In this document: in pieces, positions 48,411-56,757 of the stretch
How positions within the stretch are numbered: position 1 is the first letter of the stretch
How the letters are laid out: each line of letters opens with the position of its first letter
Source: JAJDUF01 sp965238265
GTDB lineage: Bacteria > Chloroflexota > UBA11872 > UBA12225 > JAJDUF01
Reading direction: 5' to 3'
Assembly (NCBI GenBank): GCA_965238265.1
Contig: OZ250185.1
Span: forward strand, 2,604,001-2,668,000
DNA length: 64,000 nucleotides
Notes under the pieces: model-generated
The model's input: the letters and a program-made list of their open reading frames with translations, nothing else
Told to the model about the DNA's origin: nothing
Databases searched by the model: none
Translations under genes and position numbers: made by a program

Positions 48411-49196
48411 CTAGGCCCTGCGCGCGACGACCAACAGCCGCGGGCTGTCGTCTTCCGCCGGTCCCAGGTCGTAATCGCCGTAGATCGCCTCGATGTGCAG
48501 GCCGGCACGCCGCCAAAGCAGCTCGATCTCTGCGTGGTGTAGATAGCGCAGTTGGTACGGCGCAACGTGTCGCTTGATCGTACCATCGGCGGCGGTCTCA
48601 TCGTAGTAGCTGTCCACGGTCACGAGCTGCGCCGCGCGGTCGGTCCGCACTGCGTGAAAGTGCAGCACATAGGCCGACCGCTCCGGAATATAGTGCAGGC
48701 AATGGAGGAGGAGCGCGCCCTCGCTGCTGTCGTCGAGCGTAGACGCCGGATTGAATAGGTCCACGATCACTCGACCGTCGGGACGTAAATGCCGCGCGAT
48801 GACCCGTAGCGCCTGCTCCTGAGCGCGCTGCGTCGTCAGATGCATGAAGGAGTTGAACGCCACCACGATGAGACCGAACCGTGTGCGTAGCCGGAAAGCG
48901 CGCATATCGCCGCGCAGCAGCCATACCACGCTCGACGATGACTCCTCTGCCAGACGGCGCTGCGCCCGCTGCAGCATCGCCTTCGAGTAGTCTAGGCCCA
49001 CGACGGGCTGCCCGGCCGCCGCAAGCGCTGGCAGCACGCGACCGGTGCCGCAGGCCAGCTCCAGGATTGGGCCACCCGGCGACGCCCGCGCGAACTCCGC
49101 CAGCACCGGCAGGTCGTCGGTGATGTCGTGGTGCTCGAGGTCGTAGTAGACCGCGAGGCGGTCGAAATCGGCTGAGAGGTCAGACTGCACCACCAT
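48411..49196 (-). CDS. Class I SAM-dependent methyltransferase
   Basis: A 261-residue protein. Motif I is ILELACGTGRVLPALA, then VVGLDYSKAMLQRA (motif II), LLRGDMRAFRL and FGLIVVAFNSFMHL. The substrate domain is C-terminal with PYQLRYLHHAEIELLWRRAG. The target of methylation is unknown. It ends 19 bases before mobA starts on the same strand, so they may be co-transcribed. Confidence 0.85.
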   Translation of the reverse strand: MVVQSDLSADFDRLAVYYDLEHHDITDDLPVLAEFARASPGGPILELACGTGRVLPALAAAGQPVVGLDYSKAMLQRAQRRLAEESSSSVVWLLRGDMRAFRLRTRFGLIVVAFNSFMHLTTQRAQEQALRVIARHLRPDGRVIVDLFNPASTLDDSSEGALLLHCLHYIPERSAYVLHFHAVRTDRAAQLVTVDSYYDETAADGTIKRHVAPYQLRYLHHAEIELLWRRAGLHIEAIYGDYDLGPAEDDSPRLLVVARRA

Positions 49197-49259
49197 AGTC
49201 CCATCGGAGTGTGCAAGCTGGCGCTCAGGCCGGCCGCTTGCCTCCGCTCATCGGCACTT

Positions 49260-49325
49260 TGCCACAGAGAGCACAGAGCGTATTGGTCATCAGGGGTCTC
49301 ATACTCAGTGTGCTCCGCGGTTCAG
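49260..49325. repeat. Family D repeat, degenerate inverted pair
   Basis: GCCACAGAGAGCACAGAG (49260-49277) and a degenerate inverted arm CTCAGTGTGCTCCGCGGTT near 49310. It lies between the methyltransferase start and the end of the next gene. Confidence 0.7.
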
Positions 49326-49327
49326 CT

Positions 49328-49855
49328 TCAAGATCGGTTTCGCATGAACAGCACCAGCTCGAACGTCGCAAAAGCACCGAAGGTCAACAGCGCCGTCAGG
49401 AAGCTCAGGGCATGGAGCAGCAGCAGGACGGCGTTGGCCACAACAAAGCCGGCGGTGAGGACGCCCTGGCGGAGGGAGCGGCGTAGCGTGTCCTCGCGTG
49501 ACCGCGGTGAGGTGGCAAAGCGCAACGAGAGGCCATAGATGATCGGGGCACAGGTAAGCGCGAGCGCCAGAAAGAGCAATCCGAAAAAAGCGACGATGAC
49601 GAGCGTCGAGGTCGGCTGCACGGCGTACATCAGGATGCCGATGGCCCCCCAGGCGACGAGCGCCGCGACCAGCTGGACCCGTGGCCCGAAGCTGTCCGCA
49701 ATGCGGCGGGGGCGGCGCAGGCCCGCACCGGGCACAGCGGCGCTGCCTCGCTGCCGTTCGGTACGACCGCCCGGTCCAGCGGCAGCACCTTGATTGCCAC
49801 CGGATTGTGCCGGCGGGCGACGGCGACGTTGCTGCCGGCGAGTGGGACTAGCCAT
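49328..49855 (-). CDS. Small membrane protein with basic N-terminal region
   Basis: A 175-residue protein. The first 55 residues are Arg/Gly/Pro-rich (SPTRRQQRRRRPPAQSGGNQ) and disordered. Three hydrophobic segments follow (VQLVAALVAWGAIGILMYAV; LVIVAFFGLLFLALALTCAP; LTAGFVVANAVLLLLHALSF, then LTALLTFG). The function is unknown. It lies 24 bases downstream of selB on the same strand. Confidence 0.65.
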   Translation of the reverse strand: MASPTRRQQRRRRPPAQSGGNQGAAAGPGGRTERQRGSAAVPGAGLRRPRRIADSFGPRVQLVAALVAWGAIGILMYAVQPTSTLVIVAFFGLLFLALALTCAPIIYGLSLRFATSPRSREDTLRRSLRQGVLTAGFVVANAVLLLLHALSFLTALLTFGAFATFELVLFMRNRS

Positions 49856-49879
49856 TGGCTGCTGCGCGGTCCGGCGCCG

Positions 49880-51787
49880 CTACTCCTCTGTGCGCTGCAG
49901 CAGGACACGTTCATCGCCGACCCGGCGCGTGATCCGCCGGTGGTCCAGCTGCTCCAGCAAGGCGAGGACGTAGCGGCGGCTCGTGCCGAAGAGGTCGCGT
50001 GCCGCAGCGACCGTGATGCTGTTGTGCTCTCGCAGGTGGGCAATCACCATTGCGGTCATGTCGTCAAAGGCTGCCGGCGTAAAACAAACGTCTTGGCTCA
50101 CGCGAACAACGCGCTTCTGCGCTACCAAGGCGTCGAGGAGCTCATCGGAAAGGCCCGTCAACGTACCGCGCAGCTCGGTCAGGCTTGGTGGCGAGCGCGG
50201 TGTTACTGCCAAGCGCCGGAGTAGCTCGGTGGCCGTCGCTTCATCGGCCGGGGACAATTGCACCATATGGTGAGCGGCCCATACCAGCGCACCCTCTTCC
50301 ACCAGCTCGCCAGCCGCCAGCAGGCGGTCCAAGCTGGCCGCAAACTGGCGGGGCCGCAGCCGCCGGCGGCTACGCAGCTCCTCGCGGGGCATCCCGCGCC
50401 GCAACGGATACTGCCGATGATAGCCCTGCACGGTGCGTAACAGCTGCTCGCGCACTAGCTCCCAGCCGTCCGTCGTCATCAGCAGCGGCCCCAGAGACGT
50501 GACCTGCCCCGCTTGCAGGAGACGGACCTGCGCCTCCTGCGCGACACTCGTTGCCAGGCCGCTCGCACGGGCAAGGGCGGGTGGCGTGAGCGGCTCTCTG
50601 AGCGCCAGCGTCTGCAAGACAATCTCGTCCGGCTCGCCGATAGCCAAGATTTCCAACGCCGTCAGCACCTCTGGGCGCCCGCGCCGATGCCGCTGCGTGG
50701 GCCGCACGTCTACAATCTCGCCCCCTCCCCAGGTGACGGCGGGAGAAAGCTGACGGATGATGAACAGATCGCCTTTCAGCGCCGCCACCGGCGCCTGGAG
50801 GGTTATCTGTACCCAGCCCTGGGCGCCCGGCTCCAGCACCGGGACATCGAGCAGGCGGACCTTGCCGACGACCTCGGCGGTGCCAATGTGCAGCGCGACG
50901 GCGGTGCCGCCCTTGAGGGGGCGCGGCGCATCGGCCACCAGCTGCAAGCGAGCGTCGAAACGCTGGGTCGGGCGGAGCCAGCCGGGAGACGCTACGACGG
51001 CGCCGCGCTCCAGGTCGTCAACCGCCAACCCGGCGAGATTGATCGCCACGCGCCGGCCCGGATCGGCAACGGCAACCTTGGACTGATGGGATTGCAGGCC
51101 GCGTGCGCGTGTCCGCAGGCCGCCGGGCTGAATCTCCAGCTCCTGCCCGAGGTCAATGGCGCCATCCAGCAGCGTACCGGTCACGACGGTGCCAAAGCCG
51201 CCCAGCGTAAAGACCCGGTCCACGGGCAGGCGCGCGTGCCCCAAGTCGCGCTTCGGCGGTGTATCAGCGAGCAACTGCTCCAGCTGTGCCACCAGAACGG
51301 CCAGCCCCTGGCCCTGTGTCGCCGAGACTTCCACCACCGGCGCAGCGCCGACGACCGTACCGGCTAAGGCCTCGGCAATATCCTCGCGGACCAGCTCGCG
51401 CCACTCGTCGTCCACGAGGTCGCATTTGGTCAGGGCTACGACGGCCCGGCTGATGCCGAGCAGGTCGAGGATGGCCACGTGCTCGCGGGTCTGCGGCATC
51501 ACCCCCTCGTCGGCAGCGATGACGACTAGGGCGGCGTCAATCCCCCCGACGCCAGCGAGCATGTTATGGACAAAGCGCTCGTGCCCAGGTACATCAACGA
51601 TGCTGACTTCGCGGCCGCTCGGCAACTGTAGCCAGGCAAAGCCGAGATCAATCGTCATGCCGCGCTCTTTTTCCTCGCGCAGCCGGTCGGGGTCAATGCC
51701 CGTGAGCGCGTTGATCAGCGTTGACTTGCCGTGATCAACGTGCCCGGCGGTGCCGATGGTATACGCAGCGACTGACGGTAGAGTCAT
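49880..51787 (-). CDS. selB: Selenocysteine-specific translation elongation factor
   Basis: A 635-residue protein. G1 is GTAGHVDHGKSTLINALTG, then TGIDPDRLREEKERGMTIDLGFAWLQLP, the signature unique to SelB; G3 is VDVPGHERFVHNML and G4 TKCDLVD. Domains II and III run to about residue 360, and the long C-terminus contains winged-helix units that bind the SECIS hairpin (the last is HLREHNSITVAAARDLFGTS then RRYVLALLEQLD). It carries Sec-tRNA to in-frame UGA codons. The candidate selenoprotein is at 56758. selA, selC and selD are not in the window. ATG 51787 is the conserved start. Confidence 0.95.
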   Translation of the reverse strand: MTLPSVAAYTIGTAGHVDHGKSTLINALTGIDPDRLREEKERGMTIDLGFAWLQLPSGREVSIVDVPGHERFVHNMLAGVGGIDAALVVIAADEGVMPQTREHVAILDLLGISRAVVALTKCDLVDDEWRELVREDIAEALAGTVVGAAPVVEVSATQGQGLAVLVAQLEQLLADTPPKRDLGHARLPVDRVFTLGGFGTVVTGTLLDGAIDLGQELEIQPGGLRTRARGLQSHQSKVAVADPGRRVAINLAGLAVDDLERGAVVASPGWLRPTQRFDARLQLVADAPRPLKGGTAVALHIGTAEVVGKVRLLDVPVLEPGAQGWVQITLQAPVAALKGDLFIIRQLSPAVTWGGGEIVDVRPTQRHRRGRPEVLTALEILAIGEPDEIVLQTLALREPLTPPALARASGLATSVAQEAQVRLLQAGQVTSLGPLLMTTDGWELVREQLLRTVQGYHRQYPLRRGMPREELRSRRRLRPRQFAASLDRLLAAGELVEEGALVWAAHHMVQLSPADEATATELLRRLAVTPRSPPSLTELRGTLTGLSDELLDALVAQKRVVRVSQDVCFTPAAFDDMTAMVIAHLREHNSITVAAARDLFGTSRRYVLALLEQLDHRRITRRVGDERVLLQRTEE

Positions 51788-51877
51788 GGTAGCTAGGGAC
51801 GGAGCGGATACGGCGAGGGTGCGCCCTTGCCGCTGGGGGGCACGTCTCATACCCTGAAGGGGATTATAGGGCAACCA

Positions 51878-51980
51878 CTATCAGCTTTCAGCCGTCAGCC
51901 GTCAGCCGGGGGCCGTCATTCCCGCGAAAGCGGGAATCCAGGCGCCCCTTCCCTCCAGGGAAGGGGCCGGGGGTTAGGTC
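51878..51980. repeat. Repeat cluster: AGCTGA-type, family A and family B
   Basis: TATCAGCTTTCAGCCGTCAG then CCGTCAGCC near 51884-51908 (an inverted relative of 5957-5976), a family A hairpin at 51915-51942 (ATTCCCGC, GAAA, GCGGGAAT) and a family B block at 51945-51980 (CCCCTTCCCTCCAGGGAAGG then GGCCGGGGGTTAGGTCC). It separates the divergent selB and XRE-MBL genes. Confidence 0.8.
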
Positions 51981-52009
51981 CGCCCCACTCCGTAAAGAAG
52001 GAGCGCATC

Positions 52010-52831
52010 ATGCCGCTAGAAGATGAGTTTGGAGATGTGATCGGGAAGGCCCGCCGGGGACATGGCCTCAGCCTGTCAGACGTAGCCGCGGCCGTGGGCC
52101 TGACTGAGGACGGGCTGACCGCCATGGAGCGTTACGAACGGATACCGACCCGCGACGAAGTGGAGCAATTCGCGCGGCTCTTCTCGCTTCCCGCCGACCG
52201 GCTGTGGGACATCGCTACCGAGGCGTGGGATGCACCCACCGTACCACTCAGCACCGCAACGCTCCGTATCGTGTGCATAACGCTGCCGTATCCCGTGCAT
52301 TGCTTCCTCGTGACGGCAGCGGATGGCTCGTGCCTCGTCATAGACACGGGCACCGAGCCAGGCCCTCTGCTCGCCGAGATACGCGCGACGGGCTGGCGCG
52401 TGGCGGCAATCCTCATCACGCACGGACACGGCGATCATACCGGCGGCCTGACCGAGGTCCAGCGTGTTACCGGGGCGCCGGTCTACATTGGCGCAGCAGA
52501 CGCGAGCGCAGCAGCGCACGTCCCGTCCGACGCCGTGTACCGCATCGAGGCCGACCGGCAGCTCTCGTGGGGATCATTGGCGGCGCAGGCCATCCTCACG
52601 CCCGGCCACACGCCGGGCAGCGTCACCTACCTGGTAGACGGCACGGCTTTCGTCGGCGATACCATGTTTGCCGGCTCCGCCGGGGGCACGCGCTCTCCGG
52701 CGGCCTATCAGGATATCCTCCGATCCGTCCGGGAGCGGCTGCTGCGGCTGCCACCGGAGACGCCGGTGTTCCCGGCTCACGGCCCGGCCACGACGATAGC
52801 CAACGAGCAGGCACGCAATCCCTTCGCCTAG
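52010..52831 (+). CDS. XRE helix-turn-helix fused to metallo-beta-lactamase hydrolase
   Basis: A 273-residue protein. Residues 1-65 are an XRE-type HTH: IGKARRGHGLSLSDVAAAVG, then LTEDGLTAMERYERIPTRDE and VEQFARLFSLPADRLW. Residues 80-270 are a glyoxalase-II-like metallohydrolase with ILITHGHGDHTGGL (HxHxDH), LTPGHTPGSVTYL, AFVGDTMFAG and VFPAHGPATTIANE. Fusion of these two is unusual; it might be a sensor whose lactamase domain reads a thioester or lactone signal. AAGGAG at 51997-52002 sets ATG 52010. Confidence 0.85.
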   Translation: MPLEDEFGDVIGKARRGHGLSLSDVAAAVGLTEDGLTAMERYERIPTRDEVEQFARLFSLPADRLWDIATEAWDAPTVPLSTATLRIVCITLPYPVHCFLVTAADGSCLVIDTGTEPGPLLAEIRATGWRVAAILITHGHGDHTGGLTEVQRVTGAPVYIGAADASAAAHVPSDAVYRIEADRQLSWGSLAAQAILTPGHTPGSVTYLVDGTAFVGDTMFAGSAGGTRSPAAYQDILRSVRERLLRLPPETPVFPAHGPATTIANEQARNPFA

Positions 52832-52987
52832 ACCCATGAGGGCCGGCTCATAGAACGGTAGCCGCGCTCAACCGTTAGAGAAGCACAGGCGGTGCCCGCG
52901 GCGGCATGTACGTAGAGCGGTGATGCGCTTGATCTACACGATCCACTGAGAGTACGGTAGTGTAGATTGAGCGGTCAGTAGAGTCCG

Positions 52988-54622
52988 ATGATGGATAGCG
53001 GAATTGTTCGCCGCGCCGCGCTGCGTGCTGCGCTGGCCGCCGGCGCCGGCATGACGGCGCTCGGCGCGTGTACGCTGGCGGCGGCCCCGGCGGCCGCCTA
53101 CGCCGAACGATCCCCGGTGCCCTATCTGCCGGCAGCGGATGCCCCGGTGGAGTACCGCACTCCCGGCGGGCGCTACTTTGGCCAGACGGGGTTTGCGGTG
53201 GTGGATGAGGCTGGCGGCCCTCAGTTCTGGGCCGGCATGCGTCATCTCGGTGGCGTACCCGTCCTCGGCTACCCGATTTCTCGGCCGTTCCAGGCTCAAG
53301 ATGGCCTCCGGTACCAAGCCTTTCAGCGCGGGGTGCTGCAATGGCGACCTAATACCGGATCGGGGTCCGGCACCGGCAGTGGCGAGACCTGGCTGGCCAA
53401 TGTCATGGACTGGCTGCACAATGCTGGTCACGACGACTGGCTGCTCTCGCTCGGAGTGCCGCGGCAGGCAGACGACGACGGCTCGCTGCAAGACTTCGCG
53501 CAGATACAAGCCACCCGGTTAAGGTGGCTAACCAACGCGCCGATCAAGCGCTATTTCGCGCAGGCCGGGGGTGATGTCGCCAGTATGGCCCGCGGAGTAG
53601 CCGTCTTCGGACTGCCGACCTCGCTACCGGAGCCACATGGCCCCTTTATCGCCCAACGCTTCCAACGCGGGGTACTCCAGTATTGGACCGAGGCGATCCC
53701 AGGTCTGCCGGTAAGAGGTACGGTGGTTGGCGCGCTTGCCGGTGACCTGGCGCGCCAAGCCGGCCTCTTTCCGGCGTCGGCGACCGCTGCGCCGACACCC
53801 CCGATACCAGCCATTATCGGCCACGTCGCGCTCTCTCGATCATCAATCGCGCAGGGCCAGACGGTCGTCGTGCGCCTGTGGGCGCCGCTGGCTCGCCGGG
53901 TCACGGGCACCATCGGCAACAACCCGCTCCTGCTAACACAGCGCGGCAACTGGTGGGTCAGCATTGGTGGCGTGGAGCGGCTGGCGGTAGTCGGTTCCCT
54001 ACCGCTCCATTTGGCGGCCGAAGATCAGAACGGGGTGCAACACGCTGGCCCGGAGCTGGTCGAGCACGTCGAGGTGTATTCGGGCGACTACCCGGTGGAG
54101 CGACTCTGGATGGGCCAGGCCCAGCTTGCTCTACTGACGCCACAGACGATAGCGCACGAGACCGCGCTCTTAGCGGATGTCACAACCCGGTTGACACCGC
54201 AACGGCTCTGGTCAGGTGCCTTTCAGCGCCCTCTGAGCGCCCCCGTCACCTCACCTTTCGGTGCCCGGCGCTCAATCAACGGCGGCCCAGCGAGGACCGC
54301 CCATAGCGGCGTGGACTACGGCGCAGCCACCGGAACCCCGGTGCGGGCCGGCGCGACGGGGCGGGTAGCGTTGGCGGAGGCGCTGACTATCCGCGGAAAC
54401 GCGATCTATCTTGACCACGGCCTGGGGGTCTATTCCGGCTACCTCCACCTCGCGCAGCTCCAGGCTCGCGTGGGCGAGCCGGTAGAGCGCGGCCAAGTCA
54501 TCGGGCTGGTGGGCGCGACCGGCTTCGCCAACGGCCCGCATCTGCATTGGGAAGTGCGGGTGGGTGGTGTGAACATCGCCCCGGCCGAGTGGATTGTGCC
54601 GGGCGCAATCCACGACCTCTGA
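52988..54622 (+). CDS. Secreted M23-family peptidase (LytM domain)
   Basis: A 544-residue exported protein. The leader, SGIVRRAALRAALAAGAGMT then ALGACTLAAAPAAAYA, has a twin-Arg-like basic start and a long hydrophobic run. Residues about 40-265 contain two related blocks (GYPISRPF ... YQAFQRGVLQWRP and FGLPTSLPE ... AQRFQRGVLQYW), a layout seen in Chloroflexota exoproteins. The C-terminal M23 domain shows the metal ligands in HSGVDYGAATGTPVRA and GPHLHWEVRVGG. It should cut cell-wall peptides, though Chloroflexota walls vary. The start is ATG 52988 or 52991. Confidence 0.88.
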   Translation: MMDSGIVRRAALRAALAAGAGMTALGACTLAAAPAAAYAERSPVPYLPAADAPVEYRTPGGRYFGQTGFAVVDEAGGPQFWAGMRHLGGVPVLGYPISRPFQAQDGLRYQAFQRGVLQWRPNTGSGSGTGSGETWLANVMDWLHNAGHDDWLLSLGVPRQADDDGSLQDFAQIQATRLRWLTNAPIKRYFAQAGGDVASMARGVAVFGLPTSLPEPHGPFIAQRFQRGVLQYWTEAIPGLPVRGTVVGALAGDLARQAGLFPASATAAPTPPIPAIIGHVALSRSSIAQGQTVVVRLWAPLARRVTGTIGNNPLLLTQRGNWWVSIGGVERLAVVGSLPLHLAAEDQNGVQHAGPELVEHVEVYSGDYPVERLWMGQAQLALLTPQTIAHETALLADVTTRLTPQRLWSGAFQRPLSAPVTSPFGARRSINGGPARTAHSGVDYGAATGTPVRAGATGRVALAEALTIRGNAIYLDHGLGVYSGYLHLAQLQARVGEPVERGQVIGLVGATGFANGPHLHWEVRVGGVNIAPAEWIVPGAIHDL

Positions 54623-54732
54623 GGCCGCACGCCACTTCTGACCGTTAGGTCCACGCGGTCCTCTGCCGGTTACGGTGGTGCCGCTCCCGCGCGGCGCACT
54701 CGCTCGGCTCCGGTGGATCGGAACGACAGGCA

Positions 54733-56700
54733 ATGTGTGGAATTCTCGGCTACGTTGGCGAGCGGCAAGACAACCTCGCGGCGTTCTTTGTCGAAGGGCT
54801 GGAACGCCTGGAGTACCGCGGCTATGACTCGGCGGGGTTTGCGGTCCTGGACCAAGATCGTCACTGCGGCGAAAGCCGCAACTACCTCCGGCTGTTCAAG
54901 GAGGTAGGGCCGGTCGGTCAGCTCGCCGCCAAGGTCGGGAGCAGTCGGATTCCCGGCAGCCTCGGGGTCGGTCACACGCGCTGGGCCACCCACGGCGGCG
55001 TGACCGTGGCCAACGCACACCCGCACCTCGATTGCACCGGGTCCATCGTCGTCGTCCACAACGGGATCGTCGAAAACTACCAGCCGCTCAAGCGCCGGCT
55101 CTTGGCCCAAGGGCATCGCTTCACCTCCGACACGGACACCGAAGTAGTCGCGCATCTCGTCGAGGAGGAGCTGGCGCGCGGCAATGGCCGGATCAAGCCG
55201 CCCAATCCGCTGGGCGCTGAAGTGGTGCGGAACGGGCCGGTCAAAGAGCCGGTCCTGGACTCGGTCCGGGGCTACTCGCCGAGGGACTTCGCCGCTGCTG
55301 TGTTTCGGGCCTTCCGGCAGCTGCACGGTCTGAACGCCATCGTCGTCGGGTCAACGGAAGCGGCGAGCCTGGTGCTGTTCCGGCTCGGCTCGCCGCTCGC
55401 AGTCGGGCTGCAGAGCACCGCGGCGCTCGTGTCGTCCGACCTGCCGGCCTTGAGTGCCTACACGGATCGCGTGCTCCTCCTCGATGACGGCGAGGGCGCC
55501 CTGCTCACGCTCGATCAGCCGCCGGTCCGCCTCGACGCGCAAGGTGACACGCTCAAGCTGCACGACCTGAGCGCCCGGCGGAATGAGCAGCTTGAGCGGT
55601 CGGGGCAGGCCAGTACGCACTGGGCACACTCGCCACTTGCCGTGCCGCCAGCCGCCGCGGACAAGGGTGCCTATACGCACTTCATGCTGAAGGAGATTCA
55701 CGAACAGGCGGAAGTCCTGGCGCGGATTGCCGCCTACCCTGCGGCCCCCATCGGCGTCGCAGCCGAGATGATCGAGCGCGCCTTTGGCACCTATTTCACT
55801 GCTTGCGGCACCGCCTCCTACGCCGCGCTCGAAGCGACGTATCTCTTCTCGCACCTGGCCCGCAAGCACGTGAACTTCGCCGTCGGCTCCGAGTTCTACT
55901 TTCTGGAGGACTTTCTGGTCCCGGAATCGCTGCTGGTCGCCGCCTCGCAGTCCGGCGAGACGATGGACACGATTGAGGCCGTGCGCGCGGCCAAGCGCCA
56001 CGACAGCCAGGTGATGGCCTTGGTCAACGTGCCGGGATCCTCGCTCACGCGGCTTGCCGATTACTCGCTGGACCTCTATGCCGGGCCGGAAAAGGCCGTC
56101 GTGAGCACCAAGGCATACACCGCCAAGCTGGGCGTCTTCCTGCTCCTGGCGTATACGGTGGCCGGCAACCAGGCGCAGGGCCGAGCCACCTTGCAGCGGA
56201 CCAGCGCGGCCCTTTCAGCCTTGTTCTCCAATGGGATGGACGAGCAGATCCGCAGACTGGCCGGAGAGCTAGCCGCTCATGAGCACCTCTTTGTGATCGG
56301 GCGTGACGTGAACTATCCAACTGCACTCGAAGCCGCGCTGAAGATCAAGGAAACATCGTATATCCATGCGGAGGGCTTTGCCGGTGGCGAACTCAAACAC
56401 GGGGTCATCGCGCTGATTGAGGACGGCACCCCCTGTATTGTGTTTGCTGCGAATGACCGCAGCCGCGCGTCGGTGCTCTCCAACGCCATCGAGCTGCGTA
56501 GCCGGGGTGCTACGATCATTGGCATTGGTCCAGAGCGCGAGGACATGTTCGACGAGTACGTGCATGTTCCCGACGTAGGCTATGCCTCACCGATCGTGAA
56601 TGTCGTCCCGGCGCAGCTGCTGGCCTATTACTTGGCGGTCGAGCGCGGACTGGACCCGGATAGGCCACGCAACCTTGCCAAGTCCGTGACTGTGAGGTAG
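54733..56700 (+). CDS. glmS: Glutamine--fructose-6-phosphate aminotransferase (isomerizing)
   Basis: A 655-residue enzyme, about 45 longer than usual. Cys2 (MCGILGYVG) is the glutaminase nucleophile; GHTRWATHGGVTVANAHPHL and IVVVHNGIVENYQPLK are conserved. The two SIS domains contain TACGTASYAALEATYLFSHLA, then VAASQSGETMDTIEAVRAAK, and the C-terminal DRPRNLAKSVTV motif. Two insertions are visible: residues 43-52 (RHCGESRNYL), encoded by a family A-like hairpin, and about 30 residues in the glutaminase domain (NGRIKPPNPLGAEVVRNGPV, then KEPVLDSVRGYS). It makes glucosamine 6-phosphate for cell-wall precursors. Confidence 0.95.
   Translation: MCGILGYVGERQDNLAAFFVEGLERLEYRGYDSAGFAVLDQDRHCGESRNYLRLFKEVGPVGQLAAKVGSSRIPGSLGVGHTRWATHGGVTVANAHPHLDCTGSIVVVHNGIVENYQPLKRRLLAQGHRFTSDTDTEVVAHLVEEELARGNGRIKPPNPLGAEVVRNGPVKEPVLDSVRGYSPRDFAAAVFRAFRQLHGLNAIVVGSTEAASLVLFRLGSPLAVGLQSTAALVSSDLPALSAYTDRVLLLDDGEGALLTLDQPPVRLDAQGDTLKLHDLSARRNEQLERSGQASTHWAHSPLAVPPAAADKGAYTHFMLKEIHEQAEVLARIAAYPAAPIGVAAEMIERAFGTYFTACGTASYAALEATYLFSHLARKHVNFAVGSEFYFLEDFLVPESLLVAASQSGETMDTIEAVRAAKRHDSQVMALVNVPGSSLTRLADYSLDLYAGPEKAVVSTKAYTAKLGVFLLLAYTVAGNQAQGRATLQRTSAALSALFSNGMDEQIRRLAGELAAHEHLFVIGRDVNYPTALEAALKIKETSYIHAEGFAGGELKHGVIALIEDGTPCIVFAANDRSRASVLSNAIELRSRGATIIGIGPEREDMFDEYVHVPDVGYASPIVNVVPAQLLAYYLAVERGLDPDRPRNLAKSVTVR
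54860..54883. repeat. Family A-like hairpin inside glmS
   Basis: TGCGGC, GAAA, GCCGCA with flanks GTCAC and ACT; closest to the 9112-9139 copy. It keeps the reading frame. Confidence 0.7.
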
Positions 56701-56723
56701 GGGCGCAGCCTGCCGCGCCCGTA
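56699..56723. repeat. Family F palindrome overlapping the glmS stop
   Basis: GGGGCGCAGC, CTGC, then CGCGCCCGT. The first bases are the TAG stop of glmS. It resembles the 18490-18513 and 61151-61178 copies and may attenuate read-through into the selenoprotein gene. Confidence 0.65.
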
Positions 56724-56757
56724 CAGCACGACCGGAAAGCGCAGTATGGAGGTGACA

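Noticed and set aside
51788..51874. Longer N-terminus of SelB
   Set aside because: The GTPase domain starts right after ATG 51787; upstream residues are not conserved in SelB.
49200..52009. tRNA-Sec (selC) near selB
   Set aside because: I looked at the spacers around selB for a long-variable-arm tRNA with anticodon TCA and saw none; it is probably elsewhere.
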